Source: Clostridium ljungdahlii (GTDB lineage Bacteria; Bacillota; Clostridia; Clostridiales; Clostridiaceae). Taken from it: DNA of 64,000 bases. Of the stretch, positions 9,647 through 17,173 are shown in pieces. The notes under the pieces are model-generated. The model did not search any database. It saw only the letters and a program-made list of their open reading frames with translations, and was not told the origin of the DNA. Location: positions 244,125-308,124 of the forward strand of contig NZ_LITT01000046.1 in the NCBI RefSeq assembly GCF_001636845.1. Direction: 5' to 3'. The translations under genes and the position numbers were made by a program. Every line of letters begins with the position of its first letter. The first letter of the stretch is position 1.

Positions 9647-11545
9647 ATGTTTAAATCATCTACTCATAATGAAATAGTTAGTAGGTCTCTTAATAGGTGC
9701 ATTAAATATCATATGGAAAAAGGTATCCCAAGGCCTAAACGAAATCTTAACCGTAAAGAATTGGACAACTTAATAAAAGAAAACAGCTATATTATGAAAA
9801 TAGCAAGACCATTTATGGAAATACTTTATGATTTTCTAAATGGATCAGGTTTTTCATTATATCTTACAGACAAAAATGGAATTGTATTAACTATTATAGG
9901 TGACAAGGATATATTAATAGAGCAAGCAAAAGCTGGAATTGTAGAAGGTGCTGATATGAGTGAAAAAAGTGCTGGTACAAATGCAATAGGAACTGCTCTT
10001 TTTGAAAATTTGTCAGTTCAAGTTTCGGGCAAAGAACACTTTATAAATATTTTTCAGATTTGTACCTGCTCTGCATCTGTCATACATAACGAACAAGGAA
10101 ATATAATCGGATGTCTAAATCTAACTGGAAAACGTCAATTGGCTCATCCCCATACATTAGGTCTTGTTGTAGCAGCAGTAAAATCCATTGAAAATCACTT
10201 AAAATTAAATAAATCTCAAAATGAATTATTTAAAGCCTACCAATACTTAAACAAAATCATGAATTCCATAGATTTTGGAATTTTAGCTGTAGATAATAAT
10301 GGAATCATTAAAGCTATAAATAACAGTGCATGTAATATGCTTTGTATAAACCAAAAAGATATTATAGATAAAAATGCATATAAAGTTTTATATAATTGGC
10401 AATATATACTTAATGAACTTAAATCAGGAAACTCATATGAAGATAAAGAAATTTTATATTCGGATAAAAGAAGAAGATTTAATTTAAATGTATATCCTAT
10501 AAGGGATAAAAGTAATACCGTAACTGGTATGGTAGTTACATTTAAAGACATACAAAATGTATACAACTTGGTTAACAAATACACAAGTGGATCTGCTACT
10601 TACACATTTGATGATATAATTGGCAGCAGTGAAAAAATGATAGATTTAAAAAAACAGTTAAAAAGTATATCTAACAGTCCTTCCACTGTACTAATTCAAG
10701 GCGAAAGCGGTACAGGGAAAGAACTTATTGCCCAGTCCATCCACAATGACAGCAGCAGAAAAAACAACAGTTTTATAGCAATAAATTGCGGTGCCATACC
10801 CAAAAATTTAATAGAAAGTGAATTATTTGGATATGAAGATGGATCATTCACAGGTGCAAAACATGGAGGTCGTGCAGGAAAATTTGAACTTGCAAATGAT
10901 GGTACTTTATTTTTAGACGAAATTGGGGAAATGCCTTTAGATATGCAAGTAAATCTTTTAAGAGTTCTTCAGGAAAACTGTATCACAAGAATAGGCGGAA
11001 ACAGATGTGTAAAAATAGATATAAGAATCATTGCAGCTACTAATAAAAATTTGAGGGAAGAAATACATAAAGGAACTTTTCGTGAAGATTTATACTATAG
11101 ACTAAATGTAATACCTATATATGTACCACCACTGCGGGAAAGAGATATGGATATTAAAATACTAATAGACTATTTTTTAAAAATAAAAGCTTTTAAACTT
11201 AAAAAACCTATTCCAATAGTAAGACCTGATATATATCAAAAGCTCTTAAATTATAATTGGCCCGGAAATGTGAGAGAATTGGAAAATTGTATTGAAAATA
11301 TCGTAAATATGAATGGAAATACATCTTTCAACTTCGAAAATAGTATTTCAGCAAATAAGCAAACTAATCCTTGTACTACAAAATTTAAATATGATATGTA
11401 TTCATTAAAAGATTTGGAAAAAGAAGCAATAATAAATTGTATGAGTAATTGTAATGGTAACATTGCAAAAGCTTCTAAAATTCTGGGAATAAATAGAAGT
11501 ACTTTGTATACAAAGATAAAAAAATATCAAATTAATTTTTCTTAA
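9647..11545 (+). CDS. AcoR-like sigma-54 enhancer-binding regulator (copy 1)
   Basis: This 632-residue activator has an N-terminal GAF-type sensor (about 60-200), a PAS domain (about 205-315), a sigma-54 AAA+ domain (about 325-550) and a Fis-type HTH at the C-terminus ([20 protein letters not shown]). Visible motifs are Walker A GESGTGKE (about 352), the sigma-54-contacting loop GSFTGA (about 399, serine in place of the usual alanine) and Walker [12 protein letters not shown]. The layout matches AcoR/DhaR-type regulators. It lies 240 bases upstream of a zinc alcohol dehydrogenase gene that has a consensus -24/-12 promoter, so it probably activates that gene. AAGGAAGG precedes the ATG. Confidence 0.92.
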   Translation: MFKSSTHNEIVSRSLNRCIKYHMEKGIPRPKRNLNRKELDNLIKENSYIMKIARPFMEILYDFLNGSGFSLYLTDKNGIVLTIIGDKDILIEQAKAGIVEGADMSEKSAGTNAIGTALFENLSVQVSGKEHFINIFQICTCSASVIHNEQGNIIGCLNLTGKRQLAHPHTLGLVVAAVKSIENHLKLNKSQNELFKAYQYLNKIMNSIDFGILAVDNNGIIKAINNSACNMLCINQKDIIDKNAYKVLYNWQYILNELKSGNSYEDKEILYSDKRRRFNLNVYPIRDKSNTVTGMVVTFKDIQNVYNLVNKYTSGSATYTFDDIIGSSEKMIDLKKQLKSISNSPSTVLIQGESGTGKELIAQSIHNDSSRKNNSFIAINCGAIPKNLIESELFGYEDGSFTGAKHGGRAGKFELANDGTLFLDEIGEMPLDMQVNLLRVLQENCITRIGGNRCVKIDIRIIAATNKNLREEIHKGTFREDLYYRLNVIPIYVPPLRERDMDIKILIDYFLKIKAFKLKKPIPIVRPDIYQKLLNYNWPGNVRELENCIENIVNMNGNTSFNFENSISANKQTNPCTTKFKYDMYSLKDLEKEAIINCMSNCNGNIAKASKILGINRSTLYTKIKKYQINFS

Positions 11546-11569
11546 AGTGTATGTAAACACAACTTTGTC

Positions 11570-11611
11570 GTAAAAAGCAACATTATTTTCTTAAAAAATG
11601 TTGCTTTTTAC
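11570..11611. promoter_or_regulatory. Inverted repeat: candidate upstream activating sequence and/or terminator
   Basis: Perfect 15-bp arms GTAAAAAGCAACATT and AATGTTGCTTTTTAC are separated by 12 bases. They sit about 80-120 bp upstream of the -24 element, the usual distance for an enhancer bound by an AcoR-type protein. An equivalent inverted repeat sharing GTAAAAAGCAAC lies at the same place in copy 2. It could also terminate the regulator transcript, though no strong T-run follows. Confidence 0.55.
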
Positions 11612-11689
11612 AGCATTTTTCAATTATCTATATTAACTTTATAAAGTCTCCGCCCCCTAAATTCAACCTTTTCATGATAAAAAATATAC

Positions 11690-11704
11690 TGGCACAACAT
11701 TTGC
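11690..11704 (+). promoter_or_regulatory. Sigma-54 (-24/-12) promoter of the zinc alcohol dehydrogenase
   Basis: TGGCACAACATTTGC fits the TGGCAC-N5-TTGC consensus exactly. The preceding block CATGATAAAAAATATAC is shared with the second promoter at 15188. Confidence 0.88.
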
Positions 11705-11783
11705 TTATATATTTAAATAGATATTTAAAAATACCATTTTATTTAATAAAATTTTTATATTTAATTTATTAGGAGGTTCTATT

Positions 11784-12839
11784 ATGAAAGGTTTTGCAAT
11801 GTTAGGTATTAACAAATTAGGATGGATTGAAAAGAAAAACCCAGTACCAGGTCCTTATGATGCGATTGTACATCCTCTAGCTGTATCCCCATGTACATCA
11901 GATATACATACGGTTTTTGAAGGAGCACTTGGTAATAGGGAAAATATGATTTTAGGTCACGAAGCTGTAGGTGAAATAGCTGAAGTTGGCAGCGAAGTTA
12001 AAGATTTTAAAGTTGGCGATAGAGTTATCGTACCGTGCACAACACCTGACTGGAGATCTTTAGAAGTCCAAGCTGGTTTTCAGCAGCATTCAAACGGTAT
12101 GCTTGCAGGATGGAAGTTTTCCAATTTTAAAGACGGCGTATTTGCAGATTACTTTCATGTAAACGATGCAGATATGAATCTTGCAATACTTCCAGATGAA
12201 ATACCTTTAGGAAGTGCAGTTATGATGACAGACATGATGACTACTGGTTTTCATGGAGCAGAACTTGCAGATATAAAAATGGGTTCCAGTGTTGTAGTAA
12301 TTGGTATAGGCGCCGTTGGATTAATGGGAATAGCCGGTTCCAAACTTCGAGGAGCAGGCAGAATTATCGGTGTTGGAAGCAGACCCGTTTGTGTTGAAAC
12401 AGCTAAATTTTATGGAGCAACTGATATTGTAAATTATAAAAATGGTGATATAGTTGAACAAATAATGGACTTAACTCATGGTAAAGGTGTAGACCGTGTA
12501 ATCATGGCAGGTGGTGGTGCTGAAACACTAGCACAAGCAGTAACTATGGTTAAACCTGGCGGCGTAATTTCTAACATCAACTACCATGGAAGCGGTGATA
12601 CTTTGCCAATACCTCGTGTTCAATGGGGCTGCGGCATGGCTCACAAAACTATAAGAGGAGGGTTATGTCCTGGTGGACGTCTTAGAATGGAAATGCTAAG
12701 AGATCTTGTTCTATATAAACGTGTTGATTTAAGCAAACTTGTTACTCATGTATTTGATGGTGCAGAAAATATTGAAAAGGCCCTTTTGCTTATGAAAAAT
12801 AAGCCAAAAGATTTAATTAAATCAGTAGTTACATTCTAA
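11784..12839 (+). CDS. adh: NADP-dependent secondary alcohol dehydrogenase (zinc, medium-chain)
   Basis: A 351-residue zinc alcohol dehydrogenase, colinear with the C. beijerinckii NADP-dependent primary/secondary alcohol dehydrogenase. The catalytic zinc ligands are in place: Cys37 (SPCTSD), His59 (GHEAVGE) and Asp150 (MMTDMMTTGF). So are the NADP-specificity residues Gly198-Ser199-Arg200 (GVGSRP) and Tyr218. The Rossmann loop is GIGAVGLMG. It should reduce ketones such as acetone or acetoin, and some aldehydes, with NADPH. Transcription is predicted from the sigma-54 promoter at 11690 under the regulator encoded just upstream. AGGAGG precedes the ATG and a terminator follows. Confidence 0.93.
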   Translation: MKGFAMLGINKLGWIEKKNPVPGPYDAIVHPLAVSPCTSDIHTVFEGALGNRENMILGHEAVGEIAEVGSEVKDFKVGDRVIVPCTTPDWRSLEVQAGFQQHSNGMLAGWKFSNFKDGVFADYFHVNDADMNLAILPDEIPLGSAVMMTDMMTTGFHGAELADIKMGSSVVVIGIGAVGLMGIAGSKLRGAGRIIGVGSRPVCVETAKFYGATDIVNYKNGDIVEQIMDLTHGKGVDRVIMAGGGAETLAQAVTMVKPGGVISNINYHGSGDTLPIPRVQWGCGMAHKTIRGGLCPGGRLRMEMLRDLVLYKRVDLSKLVTHVFDGAENIEKALLLMKNKPKDLIKSVVTF

Positions 12840-12861
12840 AAATTCATATAAAATATAAAAG

Positions 12862-12895
12862 AACTGTCACATTAAAAAAATGCGACAGTTTTTTA
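12862..12895 (+). terminator. Terminator of the zinc alcohol dehydrogenase gene
   Basis: Arms AACTGTCACATT and AATGCGACAGTT (one mismatch) with a short A loop are followed by TTTTTT. Confidence 0.85.
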
Positions 12896-13144
12896 CCTAA
12901 AACATTGGACAAGATACTTCCTTTCTTATAGATGCAAAAAACAATCAATCCGATTCATAATTATAAACTGATAAATCTTCGTATTTCTAATTACGAATTT
13001 AAGATTTAATTAATATCTACTATGAGTAAGTCAGCATATTCACCTAAATTATGATAAAATTATATATTATAATTTCAAAATAAATATAACTATAATAATA
13101 ACCTAAGATAAAGCTATTTATATAAAAAGGAAGGTAATCTAATA

Positions 13145-15046
13145 ATGTTTAAACCATTTACTCATAGTGAAATAGTCAGTAGGTCTCTTAATAGATGCAT
13201 TAAATACCATATAGAAAAAGGTATACCAAAACCTAAACGAACACTTAGCCGCAAAGAATTGGACAACTTAATAAAAGAAAACATCGATATTATAAAAATA
13301 GCAAAACCATTTATGGAAATACTTTATGATTTTTTAAGTGGATCAGGTTTCTCATTATATCTCACAGACAAAAATGGAATTGTATTAACTATCATAGGTG
13401 ACAAAGATATTGTAATGGAGCAAGCAAAGGCTGGAATAGCAGAAGGTGTTGATTTGAGTGAAAAAAGTGCCGGTACAAATGCAGCAGGAACTGCTCTTTT
13501 TGAAAATTTGTCAGTTCAACTTTCAGGCAAAGAACATTTCATAAATACTTTTCAGATTTATACCTGCTCTGCGTCTGTCATACATAATGAACAGGGAGAT
13601 ATAATTGGATGTCTAACTTTAACTGGAAAACGTCAATTGGCTCATCCCCATACATTGGGTCTTGTTGTATCAGCAGTAAAATCCATTGAAAATCACTTAA
13701 AATTAAATAAATCTCAAAATGAATTATTTAAAGCCTACCAATACTTAAATAAAATCATGAATTCCATGGATTTTGGAATTTTTACTGTAGATAATAGCGG
13801 AATAGTCAAGGCTATAAATAACAGTGCCTGTAGTCTCCTCGGCATAAACCAAAAAGATATTATAGATAAAAATGTTCATAAAGTTTTACATATATGGCAG
13901 TATATACTTGATGAACTCAAATCAGGGAATGTATATACGGATAAGGAAATTTTATATTCAGATGAGAAGAAAAGATTTAATTTAAATGTATATCCTATAA
14001 AAGATAAAAGTAATACTGTAACTGGTATGGTAGTTATATTTAAAGATATACAAAATGTATATAACTTGGTTAACAAATACACAAGCGGATCTGCTGCTTA
14101 CACATTTGATGATATAATTGGTGACAGCGAAAAAATGATAAATTTAAAAGAACAGTTAAAAAATATATCTAACAGTCCTTCCACCGTACTAATTCAAGGT
14201 GAAAGTGGTACAGGAAAAGAACTTATTGCGCAGTCAATTCACAATGACAGCAATAGAAAAAACAAAAGTTTTATAGCAATAAACTGCGGTGCCATACCAA
14301 AGAATCTAATAGAAAGTGAATTGTTCGGATATGAAGATGGATTATTTACAGGTGCAAAACGTGGAGGACGTGCAGGAAAATTTGAACTTGCAAATGGTGG
14401 TACTTTATTTTTAGATGAAATTGGAGAAATGCCTTTAGATATGCAAGTAAATCTCTTAAGAGTCCTCCAAGAAAATTGCATTACAAGAATAGGTGGAAAT
14501 AAATGCATCAAAATAGATGTAAGAATTATAGCAGCTACTAACAAAAATTTAAGGGAAAAGATAAAAAAAGGAACTTTTCGTGAAGACTTATACTACAGAC
14601 TAAATGTAATACCTATATATGTACCACCACTGCGGGAAAGGGATACGGATATTAAAATACTAATAGACTATTTTTTAAAGGTAAAAGCTTTTAAACTTAA
14701 AAAACCCATTCCAATAGTAAGACCTGATATATATCAAAAGCTTTTAAACCATAATTGGCCTGGAAATGTTAGAGAATTAGAAAATTGTATTGAGAACATC
14801 GTAAATATGAATGGGAATACATCTTTTGACTTTCAAAATAATCTTTCAGTAAATAAGCAAACTAGTCCTTCTTGCACTACAAACCTTAAATATGATATGT
14901 GCTCATTAGAAGAATGGGAAAAAAAAGCAATAATAGATTGTATAAATAATTGTAATCATAATATGTCAAAAGCTTCTAAAATTTTAGGAATAAATAGAAG
15001 TACTTTGTACACAAAGATAAAAAAATATCAAATTAATTTTTCTTAA
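13145..15046 (+). CDS. AcoR-like sigma-54 enhancer-binding regulator (copy 2)
   Basis: A 633-residue paralogue of the regulator at 9647, similar along its whole length with the same GAF-PAS-AAA+-Fis layout. Walker A is GESGTGKE and Walker B is [11 protein letters not shown]; the C-terminal HTH is [20 protein letters not shown]. The sigma-54-contacting loop reads GLFTGA, with leucine where GAFTGA has alanine, an uncommon variant. Differences from copy 1 are concentrated in the sensor part and the HTH-proximal linker (for example MCSLEEWEKKAIIDC). It is followed by an inverted repeat, a -24/-12 promoter and an iron alcohol dehydrogenase, its likely target. Cross-regulation with copy 1 is plausible because the HTH sequences are nearly identical. 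Confidence 0.92.
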   Translation: MFKPFTHSEIVSRSLNRCIKYHIEKGIPKPKRTLSRKELDNLIKENIDIIKIAKPFMEILYDFLSGSGFSLYLTDKNGIVLTIIGDKDIVMEQAKAGIAEGVDLSEKSAGTNAAGTALFENLSVQLSGKEHFINTFQIYTCSASVIHNEQGDIIGCLTLTGKRQLAHPHTLGLVVSAVKSIENHLKLNKSQNELFKAYQYLNKIMNSMDFGIFTVDNSGIVKAINNSACSLLGINQKDIIDKNVHKVLHIWQYILDELKSGNVYTDKEILYSDEKKRFNLNVYPIKDKSNTVTGMVVIFKDIQNVYNLVNKYTSGSAAYTFDDIIGDSEKMINLKEQLKNISNSPSTVLIQGESGTGKELIAQSIHNDSNRKNKSFIAINCGAIPKNLIESELFGYEDGLFTGAKRGGRAGKFELANGGTLFLDEIGEMPLDMQVNLLRVLQENCITRIGGNKCIKIDVRIIAATNKNLREKIKKGTFREDLYYRLNVIPIYVPPLRERDTDIKILIDYFLKVKAFKLKKPIPIVRPDIYQKLLNHNWPGNVRELENCIENIVNMNGNTSFDFQNNLSVNKQTSPSCTTNLKYDMCSLEEWEKKAIIDCINNCNHNMSKASKILGINRSTLYTKIKKYQINFS

Positions 15047-15064
15047 AGTGTATATAAAAACAAC

Positions 15065-15118
15065 ACTGTTGTAAAAAGCAACAATATTTTAAGGAAAATT
15101 GTTGTTTTTTACAACAGT
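15065..15118. promoter_or_regulatory. Inverted repeat: candidate upstream activating sequence of copy 2
   Basis: Two 21-base arms (15065-15085 and 15098-15118) pair with a single mismatch. The core TGTTGTAAAAAGCAAC resembles the copy 1 repeat. The position, about 70-125 bp before the -24 element, suits an enhancer. A terminator role is also possible. Confidence 0.55.
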
Positions 15119-15187
15119 ATTTTAAAAGATAACTAAACTCTATAAAATATCCATCTAGATTCAATCTTTTCATGATAAAAAATATAC

Positions 15188-15202
15188 TGGCACAATACTT
15201 GC
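15188..15202 (+). promoter_or_regulatory. Sigma-54 (-24/-12) promoter of the iron alcohol dehydrogenase
   Basis: TGGCACAATACTTGC fits TGGCAC-N5-TTGC exactly and lies about 95 bases before the start codon. Confidence 0.88.
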
Positions 15203-15296
15203 TTATATATTTAACTAAATATAAACCAAAAAATTTAATTACCCCAATAATTAAATTCTAAAAAAGTAATGTAACTTAATAATAAGGAGGACAAAA

Positions 15297-16463
15297 ATGG
15301 GAAGATTTACTTTGCCTAGGGATATTTACTTTGGTGAAAATGCCTTAGAAAATTTAAAAAATTTAGATGGAAATAAAGCAGTAGTTGTTGTAGGTGGAGG
15401 ATCTATGAAGAGATTTGGGTTCTTAGCCAAAGTTGAAGAATATTTAAAAGAAGCAGGTATGGAAGTTAAATTAATAGAAGGTGTTGAGCCTGATCCCTCT
15501 GTTGATACTGTTATGAATGGTGCTAAAATAATGAGAGACTTTAACCCGGACTGGATAGTATCAATAGGTGGAGGATCTCCCATCGATGCTGCTAAAGCAA
15601 TGTGGATATTTTATGAATACCCTGACTTTACATTTGAAAAAGCAGTAATTCCTTTCGGAATTCCTAAATTAAGGCAAAAGGCACAATTTGTTGCTATACC
15701 TTCTACAAGTGGAACAGCAACTGAAGTAACATCATTTTCTGTAATAACAGACTACAAAGCTAAAATAAAATATCCTCTTGCAGATTTTAACCTTACCCCT
15801 GATATAGCTATAATAGATCCGTCTCTTGCAGAAACAATGCCTAAAAAGCTTACAGCACACACTGGAATGGATGCACTTACTCACGCAATAGAAGCATATG
15901 TTGCAAGTTTGCATTCAGATTTTTCAGATCCACTTGCTATGCATGCTATAACCATGATTCATAAATATTTATTGAAATCTTATGAAGAAGATAAAGAAGC
16001 TAGAGGCCATATGCACATAGCCCAATGTCTGGCTGGAATGGCATTTTCAAATGCACTCCTTGGAATAACTCATAGTATAGCACATAAAACTGGCGCAGTA
16101 TTCCACATACCTCATGGGTGTGCTAATGCCATATACTTACCTTATGTTATAGATTTTAACAAGAAAGCTTGTTCAGAAAGATATGCTGAAATAGCTAAAA
16201 AGCTCCAACTTCCAGGAAATAATGAAAATGAATTAATAGATTCATTAACTGAAATGATTTGTACTATGAATAAAAAGATGGATATTCCTCTCACCATAAA
16301 AGATTATGGTATAAGCGAAAACGATTTTAATGAAAACCTAGATTTTATAGCTCACAATGCTATGATGGATGCCTGCACTGGATCTAATCCTAGAGCAATA
16401 ACTGAGGAAGAAATGAAAAAGCTCTTGCAGTGTATGTATAATGGGCAAAAGGTTAATTTCTAG
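15297..16463 (+). CDS. Iron-containing alcohol dehydrogenase (butanol-dehydrogenase type)
   Basis: A 388-residue group III (iron-activated) alcohol dehydrogenase. The dinucleotide-binding motif is SIGGGSPIDAAKAMW (about residue 95). The iron ligands appear as Asp and His in GMDALTHAIEAY and as two His in GITHSIAHKTGAVFHIPHG. It should interconvert aldehydes and alcohols with NAD(P)H; the closest named relatives are clostridial butanol dehydrogenases. It is expressed from the -24/-12 promoter at 15188 after the second AcoR-like regulator. AAGGAGGA precedes the ATG. It shares no homology with the zinc enzyme in the sister module. Confidence 0.92.
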   Translation: MGRFTLPRDIYFGENALENLKNLDGNKAVVVVGGGSMKRFGFLAKVEEYLKEAGMEVKLIEGVEPDPSVDTVMNGAKIMRDFNPDWIVSIGGGSPIDAAKAMWIFYEYPDFTFEKAVIPFGIPKLRQKAQFVAIPSTSGTATEVTSFSVITDYKAKIKYPLADFNLTPDIAIIDPSLAETMPKKLTAHTGMDALTHAIEAYVASLHSDFSDPLAMHAITMIHKYLLKSYEEDKEARGHMHIAQCLAGMAFSNALLGITHSIAHKTGAVFHIPHGCANAIYLPYVIDFNKKACSERYAEIAKKLQLPGNNENELIDSLTEMICTMNKKMDIPLTIKDYGISENDFNENLDFIAHNAMMDACTGSNPRAITEEEMKKLLQCMYNGQKVNF

Positions 16464-16496
16464 TTTAAAAATTAATGTATTTGTTCACCATAGGTT

Positions 16497-16713
16497 TTAT
16501 CCGATGACTACCTGCTCTAATACTCCCACGCACATAGCGAAAGCGACTATCACCAAATCAAAGATTTGGGATATCTGCTTTTCTCCAAGTGTGAGTAAAG
16601 AGCAGCTACGTCCCTGGATAACGATTTTCCCTAAAGGATAACGCCTTCTAAGTGCTAAAGACACTAAGAAGCCTGTTAATAACCATCAGGTGGAGTCAAA
16701 ACTCCATCTGATG
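16497..16713 (+). repeat. Structured repeat S1 directly 3' of the iron dehydrogenase gene
   Basis: Four nested or serial hairpins are visible. An outer stem pairs CTGCTCT with AGAGCAG and contains a small GCGAAAGC hairpin and the stem-loop CCAAATCAAAGATTTGG. Hairpin B is CTTCTAAGTG / CACTAAGAAG (16645-16671). Hairpin C is a 13-bp stem CATCAGGTGGAGT / ACTCCATCTGATG (16684-16713). The strings ATCCGATGACTA and CTGGATAACGATTT flank the outer stem and recur in S2 at 25322-25426. No protein is encoded. It may be a mobile-element end or a non-coding RNA. Confidence 0.6.
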
Positions 16714-16762
16714 CCAAGAACTCTGTTTATATTTAGAAAAGTATACACAAACTAAAGTAATA

Positions 16763-16825
16763 TGCTCCCCTTAGAGTAGACAGATTGAATAACAAAAATC
16801 TGTTTATTATAAGGGGAGTATTTTT
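16763..16825. repeat. Near-perfect inverted repeat with small loop, possible IS-end relic or RBS-masking hairpin
   Basis: The left arm starts TGCTCCCCTTAGAGTAGACA and the right arm ends ATTATAAGGGGAGTA. About 25 positions pair with a few wobbles around a 9-base loop. The right arm contains AAGGGGAG, placed as a ribosome binding site for a 16-residue frame at 16826-16876 (MPMKVKYTDAGKKYIV). This may be a collapsed insertion sequence or a hairpin masking translation. Confidence 0.45.
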
Positions 16826-16923
16826 ATGCCTATGAAAGTTAAGTATACAGATGCAGGAAAGAAATATATTGTTTAAAATTATTTTCTATTGTGAAGCATC
16901 TTCTTTATGTTAGATATTGAATA

Positions 16924-17139
16924 TTATACCTGCTCTATGGAAACAACTTCATAACCTGCATCTTCAATAGCAGATTTTATATCAGCATCTTTAATTTCAC
17001 CACTAGACTCAACTAAAGCTGTTTTAGAGTCTAAATCAACAGATACATTGGCTGCACCTTTAAGTTCCTCCAATGCTGTTTTTACATGATTAACACAGTG
17101 TCCACAACTCATTCCTTCAACGATTATCTTCTTTTTCAT
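16924..17139 (-). CDS. copZ: Copper chaperone, HMA domain (CopZ)
   Basis: A 71-residue single heavy-metal-associated domain. The Cu(I)-binding motif GMSCGHCVNHV lies in the first loop (about residues 9-19), and the fold ends at DAGYEVVSIEQV. It shuttles Cu(I) in the cytoplasm, normally to CopA or the CsoR sensor. The gene lies 34 bases after copA on the same strand, so both probably share the operator-controlled promoter at 19708. The ATG has AAGGGTGG upstream. Confidence 0.92.
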   Translation of the reverse strand: MKKKIIVEGMSCGHCVNHVKTALEELKGAANVSVDLDSKTALVESSGEIKDADIKSAIEDAGYEVVSIEQV

Positions 17140-17173
17140 AACTTATTCCACCCTTCATTTTATAAATGTTTAT

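Larger units (their letters stand above)
9502..11712 (+). repeat. Direct repeat copy 1: regulator promoter, regulator gene and sigma-54 promoter region
   Basis: The stretch from TTTAATTAATATCTACTG to the -24/-12 promoter is repeated at 13005-15213 with high identity, in coding and non-coding parts alike. The shared 5' region includes ATGATAAAATTATATATT and the same AAGGAAGG ribosome binding site. The genes after the two copies are not homologous. Confidence 0.85.
13005..15213 (+). repeat. Direct repeat copy 2: regulator promoter, regulator gene and sigma-54 promoter region
   Basis: Second copy of the unit at 9502-11712. Similarity covers the 5' region, the whole regulator gene, the inverted repeat and the -24/-12 promoter. 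It ends before the downstream iron-dehydrogenase gene. Confidence 0.85.

Noticed and set aside
16441..16641. 66-codon frame after the iron dehydrogenase
   Set aside because: It lies within hairpin-rich repeat S1, has no ribosome binding site and its composition follows the stems, so it is not a gene.
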